Shown one piece after another: positions 35,931 to 45,293 of a stretch of DNA of 64,000 bases; positions within the stretch are counted from its first letter, which is position 1; each line of letters opens with the position of its first letter. The notes beneath the pieces were generated by a model. That model saw only the letters and a program-made list of their open reading frames with translations, searched no databases and was not told where the DNA came from. Source of the stretch: Acidobacteriales bacterium 59-55 (GTDB lineage Bacteria; Acidobacteriota; Terriglobia; Terriglobales; Acidobacteriaceae); the NCBI GenBank assembly GCA_001897435.1, contig MKSV01000008.1, forward strand, positions 1 to 64,000. Reading direction: 5' to 3'. The position numbers were made by a program, and so were the translations under genes.

Positions 35931-38738
35931 ATGTTTGGTCATTTTGGAAGAGCCTGGAGCGCACGAAGATCGGTAGTGCTGTTCGCGTGCATTGTTCTGC
36001 TGCATGCGAGGTCTGGTTTGGCGCAGCAGTCTTGCCTCAACGGTATACGTATCGAAGGGATGGTGAACGATCCATCGGGTGCCGCTATCGTTGGAGCTCA
36101 TATCGGCATACCAGACGGTGAAGAGGCCATCTCAGACGCCACGGGTGCCTTTCTTTTCGCCTGCGTTGCCGGATCTTCCATGCCGCTTCAGATCGAGGCG
36201 AAAGGCTTCACGCCAACGACGCTTACAGCCGCAGCACCGGCGGGAAGCACCGCGAGGGTTTCGGCCCGCTTGGCAATCGCGGCCGTGACGACCGATGTCC
36301 AGGTGAACGCCAACGCGACCGATGCTCTTGACACGAACAGCGGAGCCGGCACGACAACCCTTAATGAGGACGACATCCGGCAGTTGCCCGACGACCCGGA
36401 CGATCTTTTGCAGCAGTTGCAACTGCTGGCCTCGACCGGAGGGGGCGCCGCTACCTCCGCGAACGTGGTCGTGGATGGTTTCCAGAATGGAAGCGCGTTA
36501 CCTCCTAAGAGTTCGATCGCCTCCATCCGCGTCAACCCGGACCCCATCTCGCCCGAGTACGAAAAGCCGGATTCTCAAGGAGGCCGGATCGAGATCACCA
36601 CGAAGCCGGGCGCGTCCTCGCTTCACGGCGCTCTTTTTCTGACTGATAGCGACGGCAGCTTTAATGCCACTGATCCCTTTTCCGTCACCGTGACCCCAGC
36701 TGGAAGGAGGAGATACGGGTTTGAGCTAAGTGGCCCGATTCGGATGAACAAGAGCGGTTTCGCGTTGGCGCTGGAGAAACGCGACATCGATGAATTCAAC
36801 GTCGTCAATGCACTCCAGCTCGGACCCAATGGTGATCTAGGCCCGAACGGTAACGGCGTTCCTCTCCTCGAGACGGTTCCGGCGGCACAACGGCTCTGGA
36901 TTGCATCAGCCAGATCCGATGTCCAGCTCGGACCGAAAGATATGGCAACCGTCTCCTATGATGCAAACGTGAACAACCGCACCAACCAGGGAGTCGGCGG
37001 CCTCGTGACAGCCGACGCTGGCTACACCAGCAGAGTCGCGGAGTATGATTTGCGCTTTTCGAACACCTATACCGTCAACGCGAACGTGCTCCAGGAGACT
37101 CGAATCGGATACACATGGAAACGAACCGATGAGGCGCCGAACTCTTCGAGCCCCTCCCTGCAAGTGGCCGGATACTTTAACAGCGGTGGCGCACCTAGCC
37201 AGAATCTCAATGATCGCGAGCGGGACCTGGAGATCGATGACGATGTGATGATTGTGCGGGGAAAGCACCAGATCAAGATCGGTGCCCAGTCCCTTGGCAT
37301 CTTCGTTCACAACTACAACCCGAATACGTTCAATGGCGCTTATGTCTTTGGCGGCGGGGCTGCTCCTGAGCTTGACAGCAGCGGCAATCCAACCGGGCAG
37401 ACAGTAACGATTACTCCGCTCGAACAATATCGGCGTGCCCTGGATGACCTGCCAGGCGGGACACCGACTACGTATCAGATCACGATGGGAAACCCACTGG
37501 TGCCCTATACCCAATGGAGATTGGGCCTATTCGCTGAAGACACCATCAAGTTGCAGCCACGATTGGCGGTGACGGCCGGTCTTCGTTACAGCTTTCAGAC
37601 TTCGCCCAGCACCTTTGCGAACTTCGGTCCGAGGCTTGGGCTAGCGTGGTCGCCTGACAGAAAATCGAGCTGGACCCTCCACGCTAGAGCCGGCATCTTC
37701 AACATTCCCGTCGACATTGCCGACGCAGACCAGGCTTACCGGCTGAACGGTGTCCGCCAAGCTCAAACGACCGTGTATTCGCCCAGCTATTCCGTTCCCC
37801 TGGTGCCGATCGCTGGGTCGGCGCAGGTGGGAACACGCTGGCAGTTCCCGCATGCGTACGAACAAATTCCCGTAGGTGAGCTTGCTGTAGGGCTTGAGCG
37901 TGATCTACCCCATCACTGGCATCCAGATGTCTGGTTCACTTGGTCCTCTGCGTGGGGTGATCCGCTGACGGTTAACATCAATGCTCCCTACGTTGCCTCG
38001 AGCACTGGGTCGGCGCCCAATCCCATCGCTGCCCTCGATGCGCCGCGCCCCGGAGCGCCGAACTTGAATATCTTCGAGTTTCAGAACTCCGCGCACAACC
38101 GTGGCAGCGTCTTCTGGGCTGGAATTGAACAGAAAAGCTATAAGCACTGGACGTTAAACCTCGGACTTTGGAACTGCAACTTTCGATCCAATGGCGGAAC
38201 GTCGCAACCGATTGGAATCACTCCGCAGTCTACATATTCTAAGCACGGAGAGTATTCACGTCCGGACTGGCAATCAAGTGGCGCTCTTATCGAAAGCGAT
38301 CTGCGATTTCCGTTCAAGCTTGTCCTTTCCACGCAGGTCTACTGGCACTACGGCACACCCTACAACCTCACGACGGGCGTCGACGCAAACGGTGACGGCA
38401 CATTTAATGACCGCCCTTCCTTTGCTTCGACTACGGGAAATGGCGATTATCAGACTCCCTTTGGATTAATGACAGTCAACACGGTAAACGGGAACGCTCC
38501 ACGAAACCTGGGGACGATGCCCGTGATCGTGCATATGTACTCGAACCTGAGTCGCGTCTTCGAGTTCGGAGACAAAGATCACGTGCGGACCCTCACGTTC
38601 AATGCCCGAGCCGTTAATTTGCTGAACCACACGAACGTGACCGCCGTCGGGACCGTTGTTTCATCGTCGAGCCTTGGTCAGCCATTGGCGGCTGAGGCCG
38701 CCAGGCGGATTGAGCTTGGAACGAGATTCTCGTTTTGA
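35931..38738 (+). CDS. TonB-dependent receptor with carboxypeptidase-regulatory-like N-terminal domain
   Basis: IEGMVNDPSGAAIVGAHIGIPDGEEAISDATGAFLF; plug-like and long beta-barrel; C-terminal aromatic GTRFSF. Confidence 0.9.
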   Translation: MFGHFGRAWSARRSVVLFACIVLLHARSGLAQQSCLNGIRIEGMVNDPSGAAIVGAHIGIPDGEEAISDATGAFLFACVAGSSMPLQIEAKGFTPTTLTAAAPAGSTARVSARLAIAAVTTDVQVNANATDALDTNSGAGTTTLNEDDIRQLPDDPDDLLQQLQLLASTGGGAATSANVVVDGFQNGSALPPKSSIASIRVNPDPISPEYEKPDSQGGRIEITTKPGASSLHGALFLTDSDGSFNATDPFSVTVTPAGRRRYGFELSGPIRMNKSGFALALEKRDIDEFNVVNALQLGPNGDLGPNGNGVPLLETVPAAQRLWIASARSDVQLGPKDMATVSYDANVNNRTNQGVGGLVTADAGYTSRVAEYDLRFSNTYTVNANVLQETRIGYTWKRTDEAPNSSSPSLQVAGYFNSGGAPSQNLNDRERDLEIDDDVMIVRGKHQIKIGAQSLGIFVHNYNPNTFNGAYVFGGGAAPELDSSGNPTGQTVTITPLEQYRRALDDLPGGTPTTYQITMGNPLVPYTQWRLGLFAEDTIKLQPRLAVTAGLRYSFQTSPSTFANFGPRLGLAWSPDRKSSWTLHARAGIFNIPVDIADADQAYRLNGVRQAQTTVYSPSYSVPLVPIAGSAQVGTRWQFPHAYEQIPVGELAVGLERDLPHHWHPDVWFTWSSAWGDPLTVNINAPYVASSTGSAPNPIAALDAPRPGAPNLNIFEFQNSAHNRGSVFWAGIEQKSYKHWTLNLGLWNCNFRSNGGTSQPIGITPQSTYSKHGEYSRPDWQSSGALIESDLRFPFKLVLSTQVYWHYGTPYNLTTGVDANGDGTFNDRPSFASTTGNGDYQTPFGLMTVNTVNGNAPRNLGTMPVIVHMYSNLSRVFEFGDKDHVRTLTFNARAVNLLNHTNVTAVGTVVSSSSLGQPLAAEAARRIELGTRFSF

Positions 38739-38846
38739 CAGAAGAAATCGATGGTTCGCTGCCGATGTGTGAAGGTTCCCTGCAAAATGCTGGCATCCCC
38801 TCCTTTAAGAGGTCATGGTAAACGTGGCTCGACATTGGAGGGCAGG

Positions 38847-39809
38847 ATGGCATTAGCGTCATTCTTCAGTCAGACAGGATCGACAGGTGTTCCCTACGTC
38901 GTGTCGGAGATCCACGCGTTGCTGGAAAGGCTGGGCCTTCGTCATGGCGTTTCCGTCTCCACAATGTGGGTGTTCTTTTCAGGCTGTGGCCTAGCTGAGT
39001 TGCTTTTGAGCTTTTTGGTCTGTACACCGCTCGAGCGGTTCTGGCCTCTCACGACCTGGCCGAAGCGTCATTCCATTGCGGCGGACGTTGCCTATGCGTT
39101 GTTTGTTCGAACCGTCTTGTTTCCCCTCATCGCGTTCTTCGAATACGATTGGCTACGTCATACCCTCGATGGCTTCCTGTCTGCACATGGAGCTCCGGTG
39201 CCGACGCTTTCATGGCTCTTGCCGTGGCCTCCACTCGCCTTCCTGCTGAGTTTCGCAATACTCGACTTCGCGGACTATTGGCGCCATCGCCTCTCCCATC
39301 GATATGGGTGGTGGTACGGCATCCATTCCCTCCACCATGCCGAAGATCAAATGACGTTCTGGTCGGATGACCGGTCGCACATCCTCGAGGACGCGATTAC
39401 CTATGTATGGCTGATCGCTGTGGGCCTATGCATCGGGGTCCCGTCGATGCAATTCCCATTTCTTATCCTGGGCTTCCGCTTCCTGGGTAGCATCACGCAC
39501 GCGAACACCAGAGTGAGCTACGGAAGAGTTGGAGAGCGGATCGTCATCTCTCCGCAATTCCACAGAACGCATCATGCTCTGAAAGCTGCAGGCCGACGCA
39601 GCTCGAACTATGGAACGGCTCTGCCGTGGTGGGACATGCTGTTTGGTACCGCAAGGTTCCATGACTCAACTGTCGAAACAGGAGACGCTGGTGCCGAGCC
39701 GGCACTGGTGAGCGGTTCTTGGGGCGAGCAGCAGGCCGCAGGCTTTCGACGGATGATCCGCTTGGGCCGGCGCGGCAGAGGTTTGCTGGCCGGGAAGAGC
39801 GGATCGTGA
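38847..39809 (+). CDS. Sterol desaturase/fatty acid hydroxylase family protein
   Basis: DFADYWRHRLSHRYGWWYGIHSLHHAEDQMTFWSDDRSH histidine boxes; QFHRTHHAL. Confidence 0.92.
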   Translation: MALASFFSQTGSTGVPYVVSEIHALLERLGLRHGVSVSTMWVFFSGCGLAELLLSFLVCTPLERFWPLTTWPKRHSIAADVAYALFVRTVLFPLIAFFEYDWLRHTLDGFLSAHGAPVPTLSWLLPWPPLAFLLSFAILDFADYWRHRLSHRYGWWYGIHSLHHAEDQMTFWSDDRSHILEDAITYVWLIAVGLCIGVPSMQFPFLILGFRFLGSITHANTRVSYGRVGERIVISPQFHRTHHALKAAGRRSSNYGTALPWWDMLFGTARFHDSTVETGDAGAEPALVSGSWGEQQAAGFRRMIRLGRRGRGLLAGKSGS

Positions 39810-40537
39810 CGGCGGCTATCATCGCGGATTGGACCACCCGGGTCCTCCAGCACGGCGAATTGGGAGCGAGTCAACTCGACGGTTGGGAGATCGAGGCCTA
39901 CGAACAATACAGCGCGAAGGTCCGCACTCCGGACTATCCATGCTTCTTTGGGCAGGGCGCAGAAGCTCGCGGGGAGATGCTCTATTGCTTTTCAAATAAA
40001 GATAACAACGACGACCTTACGGTGAATCTCACCACGTTTGTAAACCTGATCGCCGTTGCGCCCTATGAGCGCTCCAGCTTAGCCGCCTTCTTCGAGCCCG
40101 ATCCGACGATCTCGAATCATGAATCTTTTGTTACGCGTTTCTGGGAAGTGCTTCAGACTCTTCATGAACACGATCCCCTTCCGGTCGGCACCCGGGCGCC
40201 CGATGATCCGCTCTGGGAGTTCTCCTTTCAGCAATGCGAGATGTTCGTCGTGGGCGCCTCGCCAACTTACCAGCGCCGACGCAGCAGAGATCTCGGCCCG
40301 GGCATGGTCCTGGTCTTCCAACCAAGATCTCTTTTTATCGATCCAGCTACATTGCAGCCGATCGCGGCTCCCATGCGGCAACGTCTTCACAAGCGCATGT
40401 TGGCTTACGACGGAATGCCCGTACATCCGGATATCGGTTTCTATGGGCAATCGACAAACCGCGAGTGGAAGCAGTATGCATTGCCGGATGACAACGAGCC
40501 GCTCATGGGGATGTGTCCATTTCACACACGCTTATAG
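39806..40537 (+). CDS. YqcI/YcgG family protein
   Basis: GTG start overlapping previous stop (GTGA); TPDYPCFFGQGAEARGEMLYCF. Confidence 0.7.
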   Translation: MTAAIIADWTTRVLQHGELGASQLDGWEIEAYEQYSAKVRTPDYPCFFGQGAEARGEMLYCFSNKDNNDDLTVNLTTFVNLIAVAPYERSSLAAFFEPDPTISNHESFVTRFWEVLQTLHEHDPLPVGTRAPDDPLWEFSFQQCEMFVVGASPTYQRRRSRDLGPGMVLVFQPRSLFIDPATLQPIAAPMRQRLHKRMLAYDGMPVHPDIGFYGQSTNREWKQYALPDDNEPLMGMCPFHTRL

Positions 40538-40699
40538 ATAAGCACTTCAAGTATCATCAACTGGCCTACAGCTGTTATGACTCGAATCAGACTTGCATCA
40601 TCCTGCGATTCGCCGCTTCAGACCAGAAATCGTGGTCGAGCAGTTGACCTAGAAATCAAGAGGCTAATACCAACGTCTCATATGCAGGAAAGGGGCTAT

Positions 40700-40835
40700 T
40701 GAGATTGCTGAGATCTGTCTGCTAGCTCCGTCGCTGGCAGTGGCCTGGCAGACCTGACTCAACGGAATGCCCATCGAAGGAACGATTACCAATCTACTGG
40801 TGCCTTGATCTCCGGCACAAAACTGACACACTGCA
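40700..40835 (+). pseudogene. Relic of a TonB-receptor N-terminus
   Basis: LAPSLAVAWQT*LNGMPIEGTITN, then a shifted frame GALISGTKL; parallels GLAQQSCLNGIRIEGMVNDPSGAAIVGAHI of the receptor at 35931. Confidence 0.4.
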
Positions 40836-40871
40836 AGCGCACTATCGCTCTAAATGCCACTCATCTCTCAT

Positions 40872-41390
40872 CTACGAGTCTTGAACTCGGCTGCACCAAG
40901 CAAGGTTCATCATCGTCTGCACGACTTGGCCGATGATCTGAACTTCTTCGGTGTTAAACATCTCCGGAGGCCTACTCTCGCCATATTCGTAGGGAATGAT
41001 GGTCCATCTACCTCCATTCCCGTCGGTGCTGCACCAACAGCATCGCCTTCCGAGTAGGGTGTTCAGCACAAAAATTGGCCGGTCAGTCTCCTCCATATCC
41101 TCACTATTAGTCGGGACCACTTTCCTTTCGCTGTCCACGATGAGGATTGTGCCAGGCAGAACAAATGGGTAGAGAGTTCGGTCTGACACATCGACCTCTA
41201 TACGTTGATAGCGAACAGAATTCATGAGCGGATCTCCTAGCAATACGGATGGACCGGCTTGCCAGGATTGTAGTCCGGATCCAACATTCTTCCACTCTGA
41301 AAGCTCCCCGCGGTTCGCCAAGCATACGCTCAGGAACGACTCACCCGCATCACGGTATTGCCGGAATGCTTCTCCCTCCGTCTCTTCCAT
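40872..41390 (-). CDS. S24/LexA-like C-terminal domain protein lacking a recognisable HTH
   Basis: VDVSDRTLYPFVLPGTILIVDSERKVVPTNSEDMEETDRPIFVLNTLLGRRCCWCSTDGNGGRWTIIPY...EEVQIIGQVV; pattern seen in acidobacterial XRE-S24-like regulators. Confidence 0.5.
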   Translation of the reverse strand: MEETEGEAFRQYRDAGESFLSVCLANRGELSEWKNVGSGLQSWQAGPSVLLGDPLMNSVRYQRIEVDVSDRTLYPFVLPGTILIVDSERKVVPTNSEDMEETDRPIFVLNTLLGRRCCWCSTDGNGGRWTIIPYEYGESRPPEMFNTEEVQIIGQVVQTMMNLAWCSRVQDS

Positions 41391-41414
41391 CCATCAACAA
41401 TCAAAGGAAAATCC

Positions 41415-42410
41415 ATGAAGCCATCCGTGCTTGTAGAAGCACTTCTCCTGCTCATCGAACAGCGTGTACCTGTCCACATCTGGGGCGCATGTGGAATCGG
41501 CAAGTCCCAGATCGTTGCCCAGGTCGCGAAACGTCTCAGTTGGGACTTCCGCGACATCCGCGCGGTCCAGCTTGATCCAGTCGACCTGCGAGGTCTACCC
41601 CGAATTACGGCGAATTGGACCGAGTGGGTGCCCCCCAAATTTCTGCCGACAGAAGGTAAGGGCATCTTGCTCCTCGATGAACTTACGTCTGCACCTCAAT
41701 TGACTCAGTCGGGCTGCTATCAGCTTGTCCTGGACGGAAAACTTGGAGAGTACGTCCTGCCAGAGGGTTGGATTGTCGTCGCAGCAGGAAATCCGGCCTC
41801 CGAACGGGGAGTGCACTTTTCCATGCCGCGGCCGCTGCGCAACCGCTTCGAACACCTTGTGCTTGAACCGGAACCGACGGAGTGGTGCCAATGGGCGATC
41901 CAGGGAAACATTCGGAACGAGATCATCGCGCTTCTGCGTTTCAAACCGGACCTATTACACGATTCCGATACAACCACCGATCAGAACGCCTGGCCCACTC
42001 CCCGTACCTGGGAGATGGCCTCGAAGATCTTGGATGGTCTCAGCAAGAGATCAATTGCTTTGGATTCCGCCCTGGCATTTGGGATGTTCGAGGGCGCCAT
42101 CGGACCTGGGGCTGCCGCGGAGCTTGTCGGCTTCCTGCAACTCTTCCGCCAACTTCCATCTATCGACGAGGTTCTCCTCAATCCAGATTCCGCACCCCTG
42201 CCGAGCGATCCCTCGTCGCAGATCGCAATTGCGACTGCTCTCGGGCGAGTCCTCAACGATCAGTCCATCACAAAGGGAATGAAGTATCTCAAGCGAATGG
42301 CAACAGAGATGAGAGTTCTTGCCATGCGTGACGCAGCTGTTCGGGACCGATCTATCACCCACACCGCTGAATTCATCGAGTTCGGGCTACAACACGCGGA
42401 GGTCATTTGA
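41415..42410 (+). CDS. MoxR-type AAA+ ATPase
   Basis: VHIWGACGIGKSQIVAQVAKRL (Walker A), KGILLLDELTSAPQ (Walker B), IVVAAGNPASERGVHFSMPRPLRNRFEHLVLE. Confidence 0.88.
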   Translation: MKPSVLVEALLLLIEQRVPVHIWGACGIGKSQIVAQVAKRLSWDFRDIRAVQLDPVDLRGLPRITANWTEWVPPKFLPTEGKGILLLDELTSAPQLTQSGCYQLVLDGKLGEYVLPEGWIVVAAGNPASERGVHFSMPRPLRNRFEHLVLEPEPTEWCQWAIQGNIRNEIIALLRFKPDLLHDSDTTTDQNAWPTPRTWEMASKILDGLSKRSIALDSALAFGMFEGAIGPGAAAELVGFLQLFRQLPSIDEVLLNPDSAPLPSDPSSQIAIATALGRVLNDQSITKGMKYLKRMATEMRVLAMRDAAVRDRSITHTAEFIEFGLQHAEVI

Positions 42411-43351
42411 TGATTACTCACAAAGCAATGCTGGCGGCTGTTCACATTAGCGTGTGGACGGCCACGAAACATGACCGCAAGGTCAGCCGCGAGGTCGCCG
42501 ACCAGAATGGCGCCCGCGAGCGCGCTGGCCGTTACAACAAACAGCTCCTGATGGGCGCGAGCAAGCTGGAGGAATTACGTTCGCTTGCCGGCCAGATCCG
42601 GCAACACTTCTATAAGGTCACATTGCCATGGTCGGACGAAGGGCTCCGGCTTTTGCCAAGCCACTTCCTCTTTGAGCTTAAAGCGAAGATGCGCAAGTTC
42701 GAGCGCGAGTTCAACGAGGGGGTGGAATCGTTCCTTGCTGTATATCCGGCCTACATCCAGGAGGCGCGATCGGAGTTGGGAGGTCTCTTTTGCGAAGAAG
42801 ACTATCCGTCCGCGGAGAAGCTTCGCGACAAGTTCAATGTAAAACTCGACGTTCTGCCATTTCCGGCGGGCGAGGATTTTCGTGTCGAGATGTCTGCCGA
42901 AGAGCAGTCTCGTATGGCCCGCGAGATCGACGCCAATGCGAAAGAGAAGCTCGCCAAGGGAACCGAAGAACTCTGGAAGCGCTTGCGGCAGGTGGTCTCG
43001 AACATGGTCGAGCGACTCAACGAGCCAGAATCTCGTTTTCACAAGACGCTCGTTACCAACATCGACGAGCTCGTCTCGGTCCTCCCGCAGCTGAACGTCA
43101 ACCAGGACCCCGACCTGGAGCGCTTCGCATCTGCGATCCGAGAGCGCCTCTGCGCATATTCCGCGAAGGAGTTAAAGCAAGACAACCTGTTGAGGGCGGT
43201 AACAGCGATAGAGGCCGCGGGTATCGTGCGCGAGATCGACGACGTGCTGCAGAGCCGCAGTGCGGAGACTGCCGCGTTTTCCAGGGATCAGGCACAAACC
43301 GGGGACATCTTTGCTCACATGTCGGTGTACATGGAGGCACCAGCGGCATGA
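42410..43351 (+). CDS. DUF3150-like protein
   Basis: 314 aa coiled-coil/charged protein between MoxR and VWA genes; KVSREVADQNGARERAGRYNKQLLMGASKLEELRSLAGQIRQHFYKVTLPWSDEGLRLLPSHFLFEL. Confidence 0.7.
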   Translation: MITHKAMLAAVHISVWTATKHDRKVSREVADQNGARERAGRYNKQLLMGASKLEELRSLAGQIRQHFYKVTLPWSDEGLRLLPSHFLFELKAKMRKFEREFNEGVESFLAVYPAYIQEARSELGGLFCEEDYPSAEKLRDKFNVKLDVLPFPAGEDFRVEMSAEEQSRMAREIDANAKEKLAKGTEELWKRLRQVVSNMVERLNEPESRFHKTLVTNIDELVSVLPQLNVNQDPDLERFASAIRERLCAYSAKELKQDNLLRAVTAIEAAGIVREIDDVLQSRSAETAAFSRDQAQTGDIFAHMSVYMEAPAA

Positions 43352-44529
43352 ACGCCAGAACTTCTATCGAGGTCTGCCTCCAAAGAGCGCGGACCTCGCT
43401 CCTCCTCGATCATCCATTCTTTGGATGTCTGCTCTTTCGACTGAAGGGCTGTGAGGCTTCGTCGATCGAAACCATGGCTACGGACGGAGTATCTCTCTTC
43501 TATAACCCGCAGTTTGTAATGGAACTGACGGCAGCTGAACTGGTTGGCGTGCTGGCCCATGAAGTTCTTCATCCCGCACTCCAGCATCATCTTCGAAGGC
43601 GAACACGCTGTCCGAACCGTTGGAACCGCGCCTGCGACTACGCAATCAATCTACTCGTTCTGGACGCTGGCCTGTCTTTGCCGAAGGGAGGCTTGGTAGA
43701 TGAGCAGTACCGCGGCATGAGCGCGGAGGAGATCTACAACCTGCTCGAAGGCAGCGAGAGTGAGGGTCCGAATGGATCACCTTTGCCCATGAACAATAGC
43801 ACGGAGAAGGATGGAGAACTTCAAGCTCCGCGCACTCCCGGTGGATTCGGCCAAGTCCTCGATGCTCCCACTCCGGAAGAGAACGAGGGCAAGGGCGCTG
43901 AAGAACAGTCAGCGGAATGGAATGTTGCTGTTAGCCGGGCACAAACGATCTCGAAGTTGGCTGGAAAGCTCCCGGCTGGTGTTGCACGGAGCCTCGAGAG
44001 TGCGGCGGAAGCCTGCGTTGACTGGCGTGCGCTGTTGCGCCGCGCATGGTCGGATAGCACTCCTTCCGATTACTCGTGGATGCGCCCGAATCGAAGACAC
44101 ATCTGGCAAGGCCTGTACCTGCCAGGTATCCACCGAGAAGGTGTCGGTGAAGTGGTCATCTTCGTCGATTGTTCGGGATCAATCAACGGCCGGCAACTCT
44201 CCCTGTTCGAAGCGGAGATCCGTTCCATTCTAGATGGCGAAAGACCGGAAAGGGTCTACGTCGTCTACTTCGACGCGCACGTACACAAGGTTGATTGCTT
44301 TGTGCCGGGACAGCCTCTTCGCCTCTTACCACTTGGAGGTGGGGGCACGGACTTCTGCCCTTGCTTCTTATGGGTCGAACAGCAAGGAATACACCCACAA
44401 CTCCTCGTCTTTCTCACGGACCTATACGGCACGCTTCCAGACGTAGAGCCAAAATTCCCTGTGATCTGGGCCTCCACTGGAGCCAGGTCTGCGCCGTTCG
44501 GGCAGATCGTTCCGATGCAAGCTGCTTAA
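43348..44529 (+). CDS. DUF2201-type putative metallopeptidase plus VWA-like domain protein
   Basis: AHEVLHPALQHH (HExxH); VVIFVDCSGSINGRQLSLFEAEI (MIDAS DxSxS), GGGGTDF, LTDLYG. Confidence 0.85.
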   Translation: MNARTSIEVCLQRARTSLLLDHPFFGCLLFRLKGCEASSIETMATDGVSLFYNPQFVMELTAAELVGVLAHEVLHPALQHHLRRRTRCPNRWNRACDYAINLLVLDAGLSLPKGGLVDEQYRGMSAEEIYNLLEGSESEGPNGSPLPMNNSTEKDGELQAPRTPGGFGQVLDAPTPEENEGKGAEEQSAEWNVAVSRAQTISKLAGKLPAGVARSLESAAEACVDWRALLRRAWSDSTPSDYSWMRPNRRHIWQGLYLPGIHREGVGEVVIFVDCSGSINGRQLSLFEAEIRSILDGERPERVYVVYFDAHVHKVDCFVPGQPLRLLPLGGGGTDFCPCFLWVEQQGIHPQLLVFLTDLYGTLPDVEPKFPVIWASTGARSAPFGQIVPMQAA

Positions 44530-44545
44530 GTCATTTTTCTTCCCA

Positions 44546-44577
44546 GGCGGCCGACGTCTCGGCCGCCATCCTTTTTT
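44546..44577 (+). terminator. Intrinsic terminator abutting the SD of the next gene
   Basis: GGCGGCCGA-CGTC-TCGGCCGCC, ATCC, TTTTTT, then CAAGGAGATACCTATG. Confidence 0.85.
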
Positions 44578-44590
44578 CAAGGAGATACCT

Positions 44591-45202
44591 ATGTCCACTT
44601 CTGGATCGAATCCTTCGCTCTTTGAGCTGGATCGTGAGCTGGATCTGCTTCTTGATCAGATTCAGGAGCAGTCCGAAACAAACGCAGAGGGTTGTGTGCC
44701 TCCCATGCTCATTGAGCAGTTCCAGTATTTCTGTCACGCATACAACCAGAAGGTCGATCGGATCGGTCACTTCCTCTTGGCTCTGGATGCTCGCGCTGCA
44801 CATTGCCGGGGCGAAGCCGCCCGGCTCACTGACCGTGCTCGAGTCGCCGAAAACAAAGCGGCAAGAACGAAGAACATGGTCCTGTACTATCTTGAGAGTC
44901 GCGGACTCAAGAAGGTGGAGGGGTTGGAAGTCACGCTTAGGAAGCACGCAAATAGTCAGCCCACCTTAGTAATCCACGATGAGACTCAATTACCGCTCAC
45001 GTATCAACAGGTGGAAGCCAAGGTTCCCGGTTCCTTTTGGCAGAGCCTTCAGGCATATCTACCTGATACGGAGAAGCAGAAACTGAATTCATATGTACAG
45101 CATTCTGAACCCAGTGCTTCTTCGATCAAGGCAGCGATTTCAGCGAATGAGTCGGTGCCAGGGGTCGAACTCAAGCGAAACAATCATTTGCGTGTGGAAT
45201 AA
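44591..45202 (+). CDS. Siphovirus Gp157-like protein
   Basis: FELDRELDLLLDQIQEQSETN...FCHAYNQKVDRIGHFLLALDARAAHCRGEAARLTDRARVAENKAARTKNMVLYYLESRGLKKVEG. Confidence 0.78.
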   Translation: MSTSGSNPSLFELDRELDLLLDQIQEQSETNAEGCVPPMLIEQFQYFCHAYNQKVDRIGHFLLALDARAAHCRGEAARLTDRARVAENKAARTKNMVLYYLESRGLKKVEGLEVTLRKHANSQPTLVIHDETQLPLTYQQVEAKVPGSFWQSLQAYLPDTEKQKLNSYVQHSEPSASSIKAAISANESVPGVELKRNNHLRVE

Positions 45203-45293
45203 GTTGCTGAGTGGTTGCACTAGCTTAAGAAATAGGTGCCTCGTCCAATGCGAATCGTGGCATGCTTCTAAATGCGGGTGTTCATCAGTGACC

